Shown: one piece after another, positions 7,913 to 15,545 of the stretch
Position numbering within the stretch: the first letter of the stretch is position 1
How the letters are laid out: each line of letters begins with the position of its first letter
Assembly (NCBI GenBank): GCA_035541775.1
Contig: DATKMP010000013.1
Location: 1-18,769, forward strand
Direction of reading: 5' to 3'
DNA from: DATKMP01 sp035541775
GTDB lineage: Bacteria; Bacteroidota; Ignavibacteria; UBA10030
Length of the DNA stretch: 18,769 nucleotides
Notes under the pieces: generated by a model
Told to the model about the DNA's origin: nothing
Database searches by the model: none
The model's input: the letters and a program-made list of their open reading frames with translations, nothing else
Position numbers and translations under genes: made by a program

Positions 7913-8611
7913 ATGGAACGACATTTCCAAAAAGAACTTGAAGGATTGAAAACTTCGCTTATCAAAATGGGCAGCGTCGTGGAAGAAAGTATCAAACTTT
8001 CCACACACGCTTTTCTTACCGGCGACATGGAATTAGCACAGCGTGTCATCGATTCCGACAATCGCATTAATTCGCTGGAATTAGAAATTGACAATGCCAT
8101 TATCGACCTGCTGGCGTTGCAGCAGCCAGTTGCTCGCGATTTACGGTTTATTATTGCAGCGCAAAAAATCAACAATGACTTGGAACGCCTTGGCGACCAT
8201 GCGGTGAACATCGCGGAATCTGCCGTCACGATGAAAAAGTTGCCTTACATCGAAATTCTTGATGAAATTCCTACGATGGCGGACGTAAGCCAGAAAATGT
8301 TGAAAGACGCATTGGACGGATTTATTTTATTGGATGCAGCGCTGGCGCGTTCGGTCTTGATATCCGACGATCAAATCGATGAAATGAATCGGCAGGTGAC
8401 CAAAGATGTGATTGAATTGTTGAAACCGAATCCGCAATTGATCGAATGCGGATTGGAATTAATTCGTGTCAGCCGCAACTTGGAACGTGTTGCTGATTTG
8501 ACAACCAATATTGCCGAAGAAGTCATTTTCCAAACACAAGCGCGTGTCGTGAAACATCACGCGGAAGAAAAAACAGACCCGCCGCTCTTGGAAGATAAAC
8601 GATCTCGGTAG
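7913..8611 (+). CDS. phoU: PhoU, phosphate signalling/transport regulator
   Basis: A 232-aa all-helical protein with the two tandem PhoU repeats. The metal-binding motif occurs twice: NDLERLGDHAVNIAESAV (about residue 88 on) and RNLERVADLTTNIAEEVIF (near residue 195). In known systems PhoU links PstSCAB to the PhoR kinase and restrains phosphate uptake. AAGGA lies 8 bases before ATG 7913, in the 13-base gap after pstB. An earlier in-frame ATG (7877) would overlap pstB and lacks a site. The C-terminal tail is charged and probably disordered. It is the last gene of the operon and is followed by a terminator. Confidence 0.95.
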   Translation: MERHFQKELEGLKTSLIKMGSVVEESIKLSTHAFLTGDMELAQRVIDSDNRINSLELEIDNAIIDLLALQQPVARDLRFIIAAQKINNDLERLGDHAVNIAESAVTMKKLPYIEILDEIPTMADVSQKMLKDALDGFILLDAALARSVLISDDQIDEMNRQVTKDVIELLKPNPQLIECGLELIRVSRNLERVADLTTNIAEEVIFQTQARVVKHHAEEKTDPPLLEDKRSR

Positions 8612-8624
8612 GGAATTCGAAGCT

Positions 8625-8677
8625 CGCGGCGATCCGGTATAACGACGTCGGGTCAAGATCGATCGTCGCGGTTTTTT
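8625..8677 (+). terminator. Rho-independent terminator of the pst-phoU operon
   Basis: CGCGGCGATC (8625-8634) pairs with GATCGTCGCG (8661-8670) over 10 bp with one G-T wobble, and TTTTTT follows at 8672-8677. The loop is long (26 bases). It lies 14 bases after the phoU stop, between convergent phoU and the ABC-F gene. The rest of 8612-8781 shows nothing else clear. Confidence 0.72.
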
Positions 8678-8781
8678 CATGTTTCTCGGCGATGGAAATT
8701 TGTAAGTGCAAGAGGTGGCTTGATTGCGTGGAAAAAAAATTGTTCTTCTTGACTCGTTAGCACGACAGTGCAAATGCAGTT

Positions 8782-10716
8782 TTATACGTTTTTTTCCGCC
8801 CGCTCCAATTCGTCTGTGAACTTCGACCAGTTCCAGTACGCCCCTTCGATTTTTTTCTTCACCGTGCCGTACTCTTCTGTTATGCCTGCGGTTTCGGAAC
8901 CACGTTTGTAAAATTCCGGATCGGCAAGGAGCGCTTCAATTTCCTTTTTCCGCGCTTCAAACTGCTGTATCTCCGTTTCTGCCTGTTCGATCTTTTTCTT
9001 CATGGCACGCACTTCTTTGGCAATGATTTTTTTCTTTTCCTGTTCTTCCTGCCAGCTCTTTTTCTTTTCTTCCGGCTTCACGGCAGCGATAATTTGCTTC
9101 GCCGGTTCACGCTCTTCTTTTTTCTTTGCAAGGTATTCGGAAACATTGCCAAGATAGATTTTGATTTTTCCTGGTGTCACTTCTAAAACGCGCGTGACAA
9201 TCGGATCGAGGAATGCGCGGTCGTGCGAGACAATCATAAACGTGCCGTCGTAGTGAGAAAGCGCTTCTTGCAGTACGCGTTTGGACTTCATATCAAGATG
9301 GTTTGTCGGTTCGTCCATCACTAAAAAGTTTGCGGGCTGCAAGAGCATTTTGGCAAGCGCCAGACGGCTGCGTTCGCCGCCGGAAAGCACGGACACGCGC
9401 TTGAAGACATCATCGCCATGAAAAAGAAATGAACCGAGCAGCGTCCGGAGCCGTACACGTGTTTCCGTTGCTGCATCCTCTTCCACGACGGATAATACAT
9501 CCTTCGTCATATCCAATTCATCCGCCTGATTTTGTGCAAAGTAGGAAAGTGTGGTATTGTATCCCACAACGCGTTCGCCTGCATCGAAAGATTCTACGCC
9601 GGCAATGATGCGAGAGAGCGTGGATTTGCCAGCACCGTTCACGCCGACAACAGCAATCCGTTCGCCTCGTTCGACTTTGTAATCCAATCCAGGAAAGATC
9701 ACATGGTCGCCGTAACTTTTTCGCAATGCTTTCAATTCCATTGCCACGCGGCCGCCTTGCTGCGGCTGCGGAAATTCAAAATGGATTTCGCTTTCTTCCG
9801 TGTCGATTTCAATCAAATCGATTTTTTCTAATTGTTTAATTCTGCTTTGCACCTGCCGTGCTTTGGTCGCTTTATAGCGGAAGCGCTCGATGAATTCCTG
9901 CGTTTGCTTCAATTGCTGCTGCTGGTTCTTAAATTGATTCACCAGCAATTCTTTTCGCACCACGCGTTCGCGTTCATAAAAAGAATAATTGCCGGCATAC
10001 GTTTCGAATGATCCGTTTGCCAGCGCGTATGTTTTTTTCGTGATGTTATCTAAGAACGCGCGGTCGTGCGATACAAGAATGATGGCGCCGTTGTAATGGT
10101 CTAAATATTCTTCTAACCATTGCAGCGATTCGATATCTAAATGGTTTGTCGGTTCGTCTAATAAGAGAACGTTTGGCTCTTGCAGCAACAGCTTCGCAAG
10201 GGCAATACGCATTTGCCAGCCGCCGGAAAATTCATCTGTCTGTCGTTCAAAATCCTGTTCAGAAAATCCCAAACCGACGAGCACCTGTTCGATGTTGGAT
10301 TTCATCCGGTATGCGTCGAGGTCTTCTAATTTGTGGTGCAGCTCGCCGAAAATTTCGAGCGTGTCCGCATATTCTTCGCTTGACGGATTGAGCGTAGAAA
10401 GATTATGCTGCGCTTCTTCTAATTGTTCTTGTACCGCGAGAATAGTTTCAAATGCAGTGGCGGTTTCCTCGTACAATGTTTTTCCATGCGCCGCCACGCC
10501 GTCTTGCGGCAAATAGCCGACGGTAACATACTGCGCTTTATTGATGTTGCCGCTTTCCGGAAATTGGAGGCCTGCAATAATTTTCAGCAGGGTCGATTTG
10601 CCTGCGCCGTTGGAGCCAACCAATCCCACACGATCATGCGGGCTGATGAGTGCAGTCAGGTCTTCAAACAAAACTCTGCCGCCAAATTGTACGGTAATGT
10701 GTTCTAATGATAACAT
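8782..10716 (-). CDS. ABC-F family ATPase (translation factor)
   Basis: A 644-aa soluble protein with two ABC domains and no membrane segments. Domain 1 has Walker A GSNGAGKST (34-42), signature FSGGWQMRIALAK and Walker B VLLLDEPTNHLD. A basic/glutamine-rich linker follows (KNQQQQLKQTQEFIERFRYKA, the P-site tRNA-interaction motif region). Domain 2 has GVNGAGKST, LSGGERSRLALAK and FLVMDEPTNHLD. The last ~90 residues are a Lys/Glu-rich coiled coil (KKKIEQAETEIQQFEARKKEIE), as in Uup/YdiF-like members. ABC-F proteins bind the ribosomal E site and relieve stalled translation; some give antibiotic protection. The member type is not certain. The start MLSLEHITVQFGG is typical; no ribosome-binding site precedes it, and AT-rich -10-like sequence lies almost against the ATG. 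Confidence 0.93.
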   Translation of the reverse strand: MLSLEHITVQFGGRVLFEDLTALISPHDRVGLVGSNGAGKSTLLKIIAGLQFPESGNINKAQYVTVGYLPQDGVAAHGKTLYEETATAFETILAVQEQLEEAQHNLSTLNPSSEEYADTLEIFGELHHKLEDLDAYRMKSNIEQVLVGLGFSEQDFERQTDEFSGGWQMRIALAKLLLQEPNVLLLDEPTNHLDIESLQWLEEYLDHYNGAIILVSHDRAFLDNITKKTYALANGSFETYAGNYSFYERERVVRKELLVNQFKNQQQQLKQTQEFIERFRYKATKARQVQSRIKQLEKIDLIEIDTEESEIHFEFPQPQQGGRVAMELKALRKSYGDHVIFPGLDYKVERGERIAVVGVNGAGKSTLSRIIAGVESFDAGERVVGYNTTLSYFAQNQADELDMTKDVLSVVEEDAATETRVRLRTLLGSFLFHGDDVFKRVSVLSGGERSRLALAKMLLQPANFLVMDEPTNHLDMKSKRVLQEALSHYDGTFMIVSHDRAFLDPIVTRVLEVTPGKIKIYLGNVSEYLAKKKEEREPAKQIIAAVKPEEKKKSWQEEQEKKKIIAKEVRAMKKKIEQAETEIQQFEARKKEIEALLADPEFYKRGSETAGITEEYGTVKKKIEGAYWNWSKFTDELERAEKNV

Positions 10717-10804
10717 AATAGTATAATATACGAAAAAGTGCGGGAGGGAAGAAGGTAGAACCGATGCTGATCGGTGTTGAAAAAAAATGGCGGCGATGTT
10801 CTAC

Positions 10805-11227
10805 TTATTCATGATCACTTTCTAATCTCTTGCCCATGCTTACGACATCATCGACTGCATAGCCAAGATGTTTGTAAAACTCGATGACCTTAAGATTGGA
10901 AGAGCGAATCTGTAAATTGATTTTTGGGCATCCAGTTTTTTGCAAGCGCTGTTCAGCTTCAGCAGCAATTTTTCGTGCAAGTCCACGGTGCTGAAACTCC
11001 GGTGCGACGGCGAGGTAATTTAACCAGCCGCGATGTCCTTCGTACCCCGCCATCACACTGGCGACGATTTCGCTTTCGATAACGCCGACCAAAAATAAAT
11101 CCGGATTGACCTTCAGCTTTCGCTGTATATCGCGGTGCGGATCGTTCCACGGGCGGATCAGGCCGCATTGCTGCCACAGTGTGATGACGGCATGTTCATC
11201 TTCTATTTTGAATGGTCGAATAAGCAT
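10805..11227 (-). CDS. ypeA: GNAT acetyltransferase, YpeA-like
   Basis: A 140-aa protein with the GNAT fold. The YpeA hallmarks are LWQQCGLIRPWNDPHRDIQRKL near the N terminus, MAGYEGHRGWLNYLAVAP in the middle, and the acetyl-CoA-binding loop EFQHRGLARKIAAEAE (motif A, Q/RxxGxA/G). It ends with EFYKHLGYAVDDVVSMGKRL. The length equals that of E. coli YpeA (about 141). The natural substrate of YpeA is unclear to me. ATG 11227 aligns with the family N terminus; ATG 11236 three codons earlier is possible. It lies 88 bases upstream of the ABC-F gene on the same strand and may share its transcript. Confidence 0.85.
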   Translation of the reverse strand: MLIRPFKIEDEHAVITLWQQCGLIRPWNDPHRDIQRKLKVNPDLFLVGVIESEIVASVMAGYEGHRGWLNYLAVAPEFQHRGLARKIAAEAEQRLQKTGCPKINLQIRSSNLKVIEFYKHLGYAVDDVVSMGKRLESDHE

Positions 11228-11283
11228 GGGGAACATTTCTTAAAAGGCGAAACATTGTTTTGGAATCAGCCAGGATTTTGTCC

Positions 11284-11715
11284 CTACGGCTTCATCTTTT
11301 TTTTCCGTTGTGTCCAAAAACCGCCGGCCAAACCCAGCCCGGCAAGAATCACAAAAAAGATAGCAAGGCGATAATGAAGGTGGTGTCCAAAACAAAATTT
11401 CATAAGGGTGCTTAACATTCCTGCGCCTATGCCGATAAGAAGTCCATGCATCGAAAAAGCGTGGTCTATTTTTTTTGTGCTGATCATTGCAATAAGGAAG
11501 GTAAGAATCATTTCAAGCGCCGGCATTGCCCATCGGCTCAGGACGGCAGCAAAATGATTGATGGCTGCCTGGTTTGGCTGCCCGTGAGCTTCAAACGCTA
11601 AGATAAAAGCATAACCGGCCGTGATGATCGTTATCGCGAAAATGCTGAAAGCGGCGATGATGATGGAAGAGACAATAATGCGAAGCCATCGGATGTTTGT
11701 GAAGGTATGATTCAT
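11284..11715 (-). CDS. Four-helix integral membrane protein of unknown function
   Basis: A 143-aa protein from ATG 11715 (MNHTFTNIRWLRI). Four hydrophobic helices are visible: about 13-38 (IIVSSIIIAAFSIFAITIIT), 60-82 (ALEMILTFLIAMIS), 90-110 (GLLIGIGAGMLSTLM) and 117-136 (LAIFFVILAGLGLAGG). It ends in the positive tail WTQRKKKMKP, which is predicted to be cytoplasmic. An earlier TTG in frame (11733) is less likely. I do not recognise a family. It lies between moeZ and the YpeA-like gene on the same strand with short gaps (48 and 56 bases), so co-transcription is plausible but tells little about function. Confidence 0.75.
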   Translation of the reverse strand: MNHTFTNIRWLRIIVSSIIIAAFSIFAITIITAGYAFILAFEAHGQPNQAAINHFAAVLSRWAMPALEMILTFLIAMISTKKIDHAFSMHGLLIGIGAGMLSTLMKFCFGHHLHYRLAIFFVILAGLGLAGGFWTQRKKKMKP

Positions 11716-11763
11716 TTCTTTTTCACCGTTCAATTTATTTTTTCAAGTTCATCGACCTTATAT

Positions 11764-12945
11764 TCAACAAGGCAACTGTTCATTTTTGGGTGATGTTTTG
11801 TTATCGATAAGTTCAGAACTCTTTTTGCTAAACGCAAGTATTCCGCCTTGAAGATTCAGCAATGGCCCGGTAAAGCCGTGCTGCCGAAGTTCTCCGATTG
11901 CTCGAGCGCTTCTGCTTCCCGATCTGCAATGTACCACGGCAATTTTTGCGGGATCGATTTCTGAGGCACGGTTCACAATTTCTCCCAGCGGAATAAGTTT
12001 TGCGCCCGGAATATTTTCTTCAACATATTCCTCCGGTTCGCGCACATCGATGATTTGAATATCGCGGCCGCCATCAATCCATTGGTTCAACTCGGTTGCC
12101 GTTATTTCTGTTATTGCTTGGTCGGTGGATGTTGTTGTGCAACCGCAGAAGAGTTCATAATCTATCAATTCACGAATACTGGGGTGTTCGCCGCAGATGG
12201 GGCAATTCGGATTCTTGTGCAATTGTACTTCGCGGAATTGCATCTTCCATGCATCGAACAGCAGAAGTCGATTGACAAGTGTTTCGCCGCCGCCAAGAAT
12301 GAGTTTGATGGCTTCGTTTGCCTGAATGCTTCCGATAACTCCCGGCACTACGCCGAGGATGCCGCTCTCGGCGCAGGAGGGTACCGAATTGGGCGCAGGC
12401 GGTTCGGGATACAAGCAGCGATAACATGCACCTTGCTTTCCATAAAAAATACTCGCTTGTCCTTCCAAAGGAAAAACAGAACCGTACACATCGGGTTTTC
12501 CCAGTAACACGCATGTATCGTTCACCAGATACCGTGTCGGAAAATTATCCGTGCAATCCAAAATAACATCGTACTCGCGTAAAATTTCTAAAGCATTCTT
12601 GTTTGTTAAATATGTCTCGAATGTTTCGACGTGTACAAAGGGATTGATATCATGCAGGCGTTCTTTTGCTGATTGAGTTTTCGATCTGTCAACATCGCGT
12701 GTACCGTAAAGAATTTGTCGCTGCAAGTTCGTTGCATCGACTGAATCAAAATCGATAATGCCGAGATGCCCGATGCCTGCTGCTGCAAGATACATTCCTG
12801 CCGGCGAACCCAATCCGCCTGCACCGATGATTAACACACGCGCGTTTTTCAATTTGCGTTGTCCTTCGATGCCGACTTCGGGAAGAATCAAGTGACGATT
12901 GTAGCGGTCTAATTCTTCGCGGGATAAGTCCGGTAATGGTGTCAT
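11764..12945 (-). CDS. moeZ: MoeZ-type adenylyltransferase/sulfurtransferase (E1-like plus rhodanese)
   Basis: A 393-aa fusion. Residues about 1-255 form a ThiF/MoeB E1-like domain with nucleotide loop GAGGLGSPAG (41-50), NLQRQILY, DCTDNFPTRY, and zinc cysteines in CYRC (174, 177) and CPIC (248, 251). Residues about 280-375 are a rhodanese domain, with IDVREPEEY and the active-site loop CRSGSR (Cys340). Such proteins adenylate the C-terminal glycine of a ubiquitin-like sulfur carrier (MoaD, ThiS or CysO type) and load sulfur onto it, for molybdopterin, thiamine or cysteine synthesis. No carrier gene is in the window, so the pathway cannot be assigned. ATG 12945 fits the family N terminus (LSREELDRYNRH); ATG 12969 is in frame eight codons earlier. 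Confidence 0.93.
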   Translation of the reverse strand: MTPLPDLSREELDRYNRHLILPEVGIEGQRKLKNARVLIIGAGGLGSPAGMYLAAAGIGHLGIIDFDSVDATNLQRQILYGTRDVDRSKTQSAKERLHDINPFVHVETFETYLTNKNALEILREYDVILDCTDNFPTRYLVNDTCVLLGKPDVYGSVFPLEGQASIFYGKQGACYRCLYPEPPAPNSVPSCAESGILGVVPGVIGSIQANEAIKLILGGGETLVNRLLLFDAWKMQFREVQLHKNPNCPICGEHPSIRELIDYELFCGCTTTSTDQAITEITATELNQWIDGGRDIQIIDVREPEEYVEENIPGAKLIPLGEIVNRASEIDPAKIAVVHCRSGSRSARAIGELRQHGFTGPLLNLQGGILAFSKKSSELIDNKTSPKNEQLPC

Positions 12946-13145
12946 GACTTTTTGCTTCAATATAGGCATTCAGCAAATCGATAGCAAGGTCAATGGACGG
13001 ATATTGTTCTGTCTTCAATTCTCTACGGTAGTGGCTATCTATGAAGTCGGTGAAAAAAATAAATGGCAATACCGAACCAAAAACAGCAAGCAACTCTGGC
13101 ATTATATTGGTAATATTCATGAGAAGATAAAACGTGGAGATGGTG

Positions 13146-13568
13146 ATGAAGCGATGGTATTTATGGTTGATGTTGGTATCTGTTTTTTTATCCGGGTGTG
13201 TAGTGTACATGGTGAACGATACGCAAGATGATTCAGCGTATGAACAGCCGATTTATCCGGAACCGATATTACCAATTTTTCCGCCAGCGCCGCCGCCACA
13301 ACCTGTCTATCAGCCGACATCGCCGTTGCCGCCGGCTGGAAAAACACCTTTCCCTGTTTCTCCGGCAAAACCAGTGCCTCAGCCCACGCGTCCCGGTTCA
13401 GATATGCATCGTGGAAGCGGTTCATCAGGAACAACGACAACACCGGAACGAAGCGGCGGTACAACAAGGCCAACCAGTACCTCTGAGCAGCAAAACACCA
13501 GTACGAATCAACAGACAGCGCAACCTGCACAATCGACTCAACCGCCGCGTAACAGCGGACGGCGATAG
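13146..13568 (+). CDS. Proline-rich lipoprotein of unknown function
   Basis: A 140-aa protein with a lipoprotein signal: MKRWYLWLMLVSVFLSGC, lipobox L15-S-G-C18. After lipidation the mature part is low-complexity: proline-rich (FPPAPPPQPVYQP, PPAGKTPFPVSP, about residues 38-80) and then Thr/Ser/Gln-rich to the end. No folded domain is visible, and the chain is probably a flexible envelope linker. ATG 13146 is chosen because GGAG sits 6 bases upstream; GTG 13134 and ATG 13140 are also in frame. The gene is divergent from moeZ and convergent with the SulP gene, 28 bases from its end. Function unknown. Confidence 0.7.
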   Translation: MKRWYLWLMLVSVFLSGCVVYMVNDTQDDSAYEQPIYPEPILPIFPPAPPPQPVYQPTSPLPPAGKTPFPVSPAKPVPQPTRPGSDMHRGSGSSGTTTTPERSGGTTRPTSTSEQQNTSTNQQTAQPAQSTQPPRNSGRR

Positions 13569-13596
13569 GAAGCACGGAAAAAATTTAAAAAAAATT

Positions 13597-15264
13597 CTAT
13601 TTCCTTTTTTCCACGAGAACGCGGGATTGTTCCAGCGCATCGGCAAGCGAACCGAATACATGGTCTTCGCCGATCTTATCTAAAAAACCGGATTGCTGCA
13701 TCGCGAACAACGGCTGCTTGTGAATGCCGGCAAGAAAAAATCGCGTGCCCTGCCTGCGAAGATCATCCGTCAACGATTCTAATGCGCGAAGCCCTGTGGC
13801 ATCGATGGCGAGCAGATTTTTTGTTTCGAGAATAAAAACTTTCGGCTTCGATTTCATTTCGTGTAACGATTCGGTGAATTTATCGACTGCACCGAAGAAT
13901 AACGAACCGAAGACTTCAAAGACTTCGACGCCGTTTGGGACAACCAACGGCGATTCACTTTCGGCAGCGTCGTCTTCATCATCTTTAAGATCGCGCGTTA
14001 GCGGCGTAACCTGACTGACTTCCGACATTCTACGGATAAAAAACAACGCAGCGAGCAAGACACCAATCTGAATGGCAATGGTCAGATCGACAATAATAGT
14101 GAGTAAAAATGTTACGAGCATCACGGCGACATCGCCTTTAGGGCTTTTCAAAATATGTACAAACGAACGCCACTCGCTCATATTGTATGCAACGACCACT
14201 AACACAGCAGCAAGTGTTCCCATCGGAATCAATTTTGCCCATCGGCCGAAGACCAGCATAATAAGCAGGAGCGTCATGCTATGGATGACACCGGCAATCG
14301 GAGTTTTGCCGCCATTCTTTACGTTTGTCGCGGTGCGGGCAATCGCACCGGTTGCGGGAATGCCAAGAAATAATGGCGAGACAATATTTGCAACACCTTG
14401 CCCGATGAGTTCTGCATTGGATCGATGCCGAGACCGAATCATACCGTCCGATACGACGGCGGAAAGCAGCGATTCGATCGCTGCAAGCAGTGCAATCGTC
14501 AATGCGGGAGAAAACATTTGCGTAAAAACTTCCCAGGAAACTTTTGGTAATCGGGGCGCCGGTAAAGAGGTCGGCACATTGCCAAATCGTGAACCGATTG
14601 TTTCAACAGGAAGTTGAAAAATTTGCACGGCCGCCGTGACAAGAATAATGGCAACAAGTGAACCGGGAATGCGTTGCGTTATGCGTTGCCAGAAAATGAT
14701 GATGAACAACGAAACAATGCTAATGCCAAGTGTGTAGATATCGAAAGACGCAAAATGTCCGGCGTACGTCATCCACTTCTGAACGAAATCGGCTGGGAGG
14801 TTTTGGATATGTAATCCGAGAAAATCATTTACTTGTGATGAAAAAATAATAACGGCAATGCCGCTGGTGAATCCGACGGTGAGTGGATACGGAATAAATT
14901 TTAGCAATGTGCCGAATCGTGCAAATCCCATGATCACGAGAATGATGCCTGCCAGAAATGTTGCAACGGCAAGTCCGTCGTATCCGTAATGCTGCACGAT
15001 ACCGTACACGATAACAATGAACGCGCCGGTTGGTCCCGCAATTTGCACACGGCTTCCGCCAAGGAGCGAAACAAGTATGCCTGCGATGATGGCGGTGTAT
15101 AATCCTTGTTCGGGTTTTACGCCGGAAGCAATAGCAAAGGCAATCGCTAACGGCAGCGCTACAACGCCGACAATAATACCGGCGGTAAGATCGGCAAAAA
15201 ATGTTTTTCGAGTGTATCCTTCTTGGAAAACTTTAAACAGTTTCGGTTTTAATAAATTATTCAA
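13597..15264 (-). CDS. SulP family inorganic anion transporter with STAS domain
   Basis: A 555-aa membrane transporter of the SLC26/SulP family. The core (about residues 20-410) shows repeated hydrophobic helices. Family signatures are VALPLAIAFAIASGVKPEQGLYTAI, GPTGAF (77-82), and the strongly conserved GQGVANIVSPLFLGIPATGAIARTATNVKNGGKTPIAG. The cytoplasmic C-terminal STAS domain starts near residue 445 (VEVFEVFGSLFFGAVDKF) and includes LLAIDATGLRALESL. Family substrates are sulfate, bicarbonate or other anions; nothing here decides among them. The start is a TTG (MNNLLKPKLF): an in-frame stop lies about nine codons upstream with no ATG between, and GGGA sits about 10 bases before it. A TTGCAA palindrome lies upstream. 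Confidence 0.92.
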   Translation of the reverse strand: MNNLLKPKLFKVFQEGYTRKTFFADLTAGIIVGVVALPLAIAFAIASGVKPEQGLYTAIIAGILVSLLGGSRVQIAGPTGAFIVIVYGIVQHYGYDGLAVATFLAGIILVIMGFARFGTLLKFIPYPLTVGFTSGIAVIIFSSQVNDFLGLHIQNLPADFVQKWMTYAGHFASFDIYTLGISIVSLFIIIFWQRITQRIPGSLVAIILVTAAVQIFQLPVETIGSRFGNVPTSLPAPRLPKVSWEVFTQMFSPALTIALLAAIESLLSAVVSDGMIRSRHRSNAELIGQGVANIVSPLFLGIPATGAIARTATNVKNGGKTPIAGVIHSMTLLLIMLVFGRWAKLIPMGTLAAVLVVVAYNMSEWRSFVHILKSPKGDVAVMLVTFLLTIIVDLTIAIQIGVLLAALFFIRRMSEVSQVTPLTRDLKDDEDDAAESESPLVVPNGVEVFEVFGSLFFGAVDKFTESLHEMKSKPKVFILETKNLLAIDATGLRALESLTDDLRRQGTRFFLAGIHKQPLFAMQQSGFLDKIGEDHVFGSLADALEQSRVLVEKRK

Positions 15265-15321
15265 AGATGTAAATCCCGTTATGTTTCAAATATTGACAAC
15301 AACGTCTATAGAATACACAGT

Positions 15322-15338
15322 TTGCAATAAAATTGCAA
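15322..15338. promoter_or_regulatory. Palindromic operator-like site upstream of the SulP gene
   Basis: TTGCAA occurs at 15322-15327 and 15333-15338, five A/T bases apart. TTGCAA is its own reverse complement, so this is both a direct and an inverted repeat. It lies 58-74 bases before the SulP start, where an operator would sit. No regulator is assigned. The remaining part of 15265-15545 holds AT-rich sequence with no gene that I can support. Confidence 0.3.
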
Positions 15339-15545
15339 GAACTGCGGCTGCACAAAATCATTAAATTATCATAATGACGAACTGCTTGCGATTTGGTATG
15401 GAAATATTTCAGAGGAAGGGAAGGCATGATGCCGTTCGCTACAATTTGCAGTGGATGATGATCGTGAAAAACATTTCTTCATCTTCTTCGTCATCGCTCA
15501 TGCTGTCCGGAAGAAAATATTTTGAGGCCGTGTTTCGGAATCGTT

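Noticed and set aside
10760..10775. Perfect hairpin ACCGAT/ATCGGT between the YpeA-like and ABC-F genes.
   Set aside because: Only 6 bp; on the minus strand the T-run comes before rather than after it, so it does not work as a terminator in the direction of transcription.
11412..11418. Further CTTAACA copies (also near 15940) as Pho boxes.
   Set aside because: They are single copies inside coding sequence without 11-bp partners.
13569..13596. A/T-rich gap between the convergent lipoprotein and SulP genes, possible terminator.
   Set aside because: There are A-runs and T-runs but no convincing GC stem.
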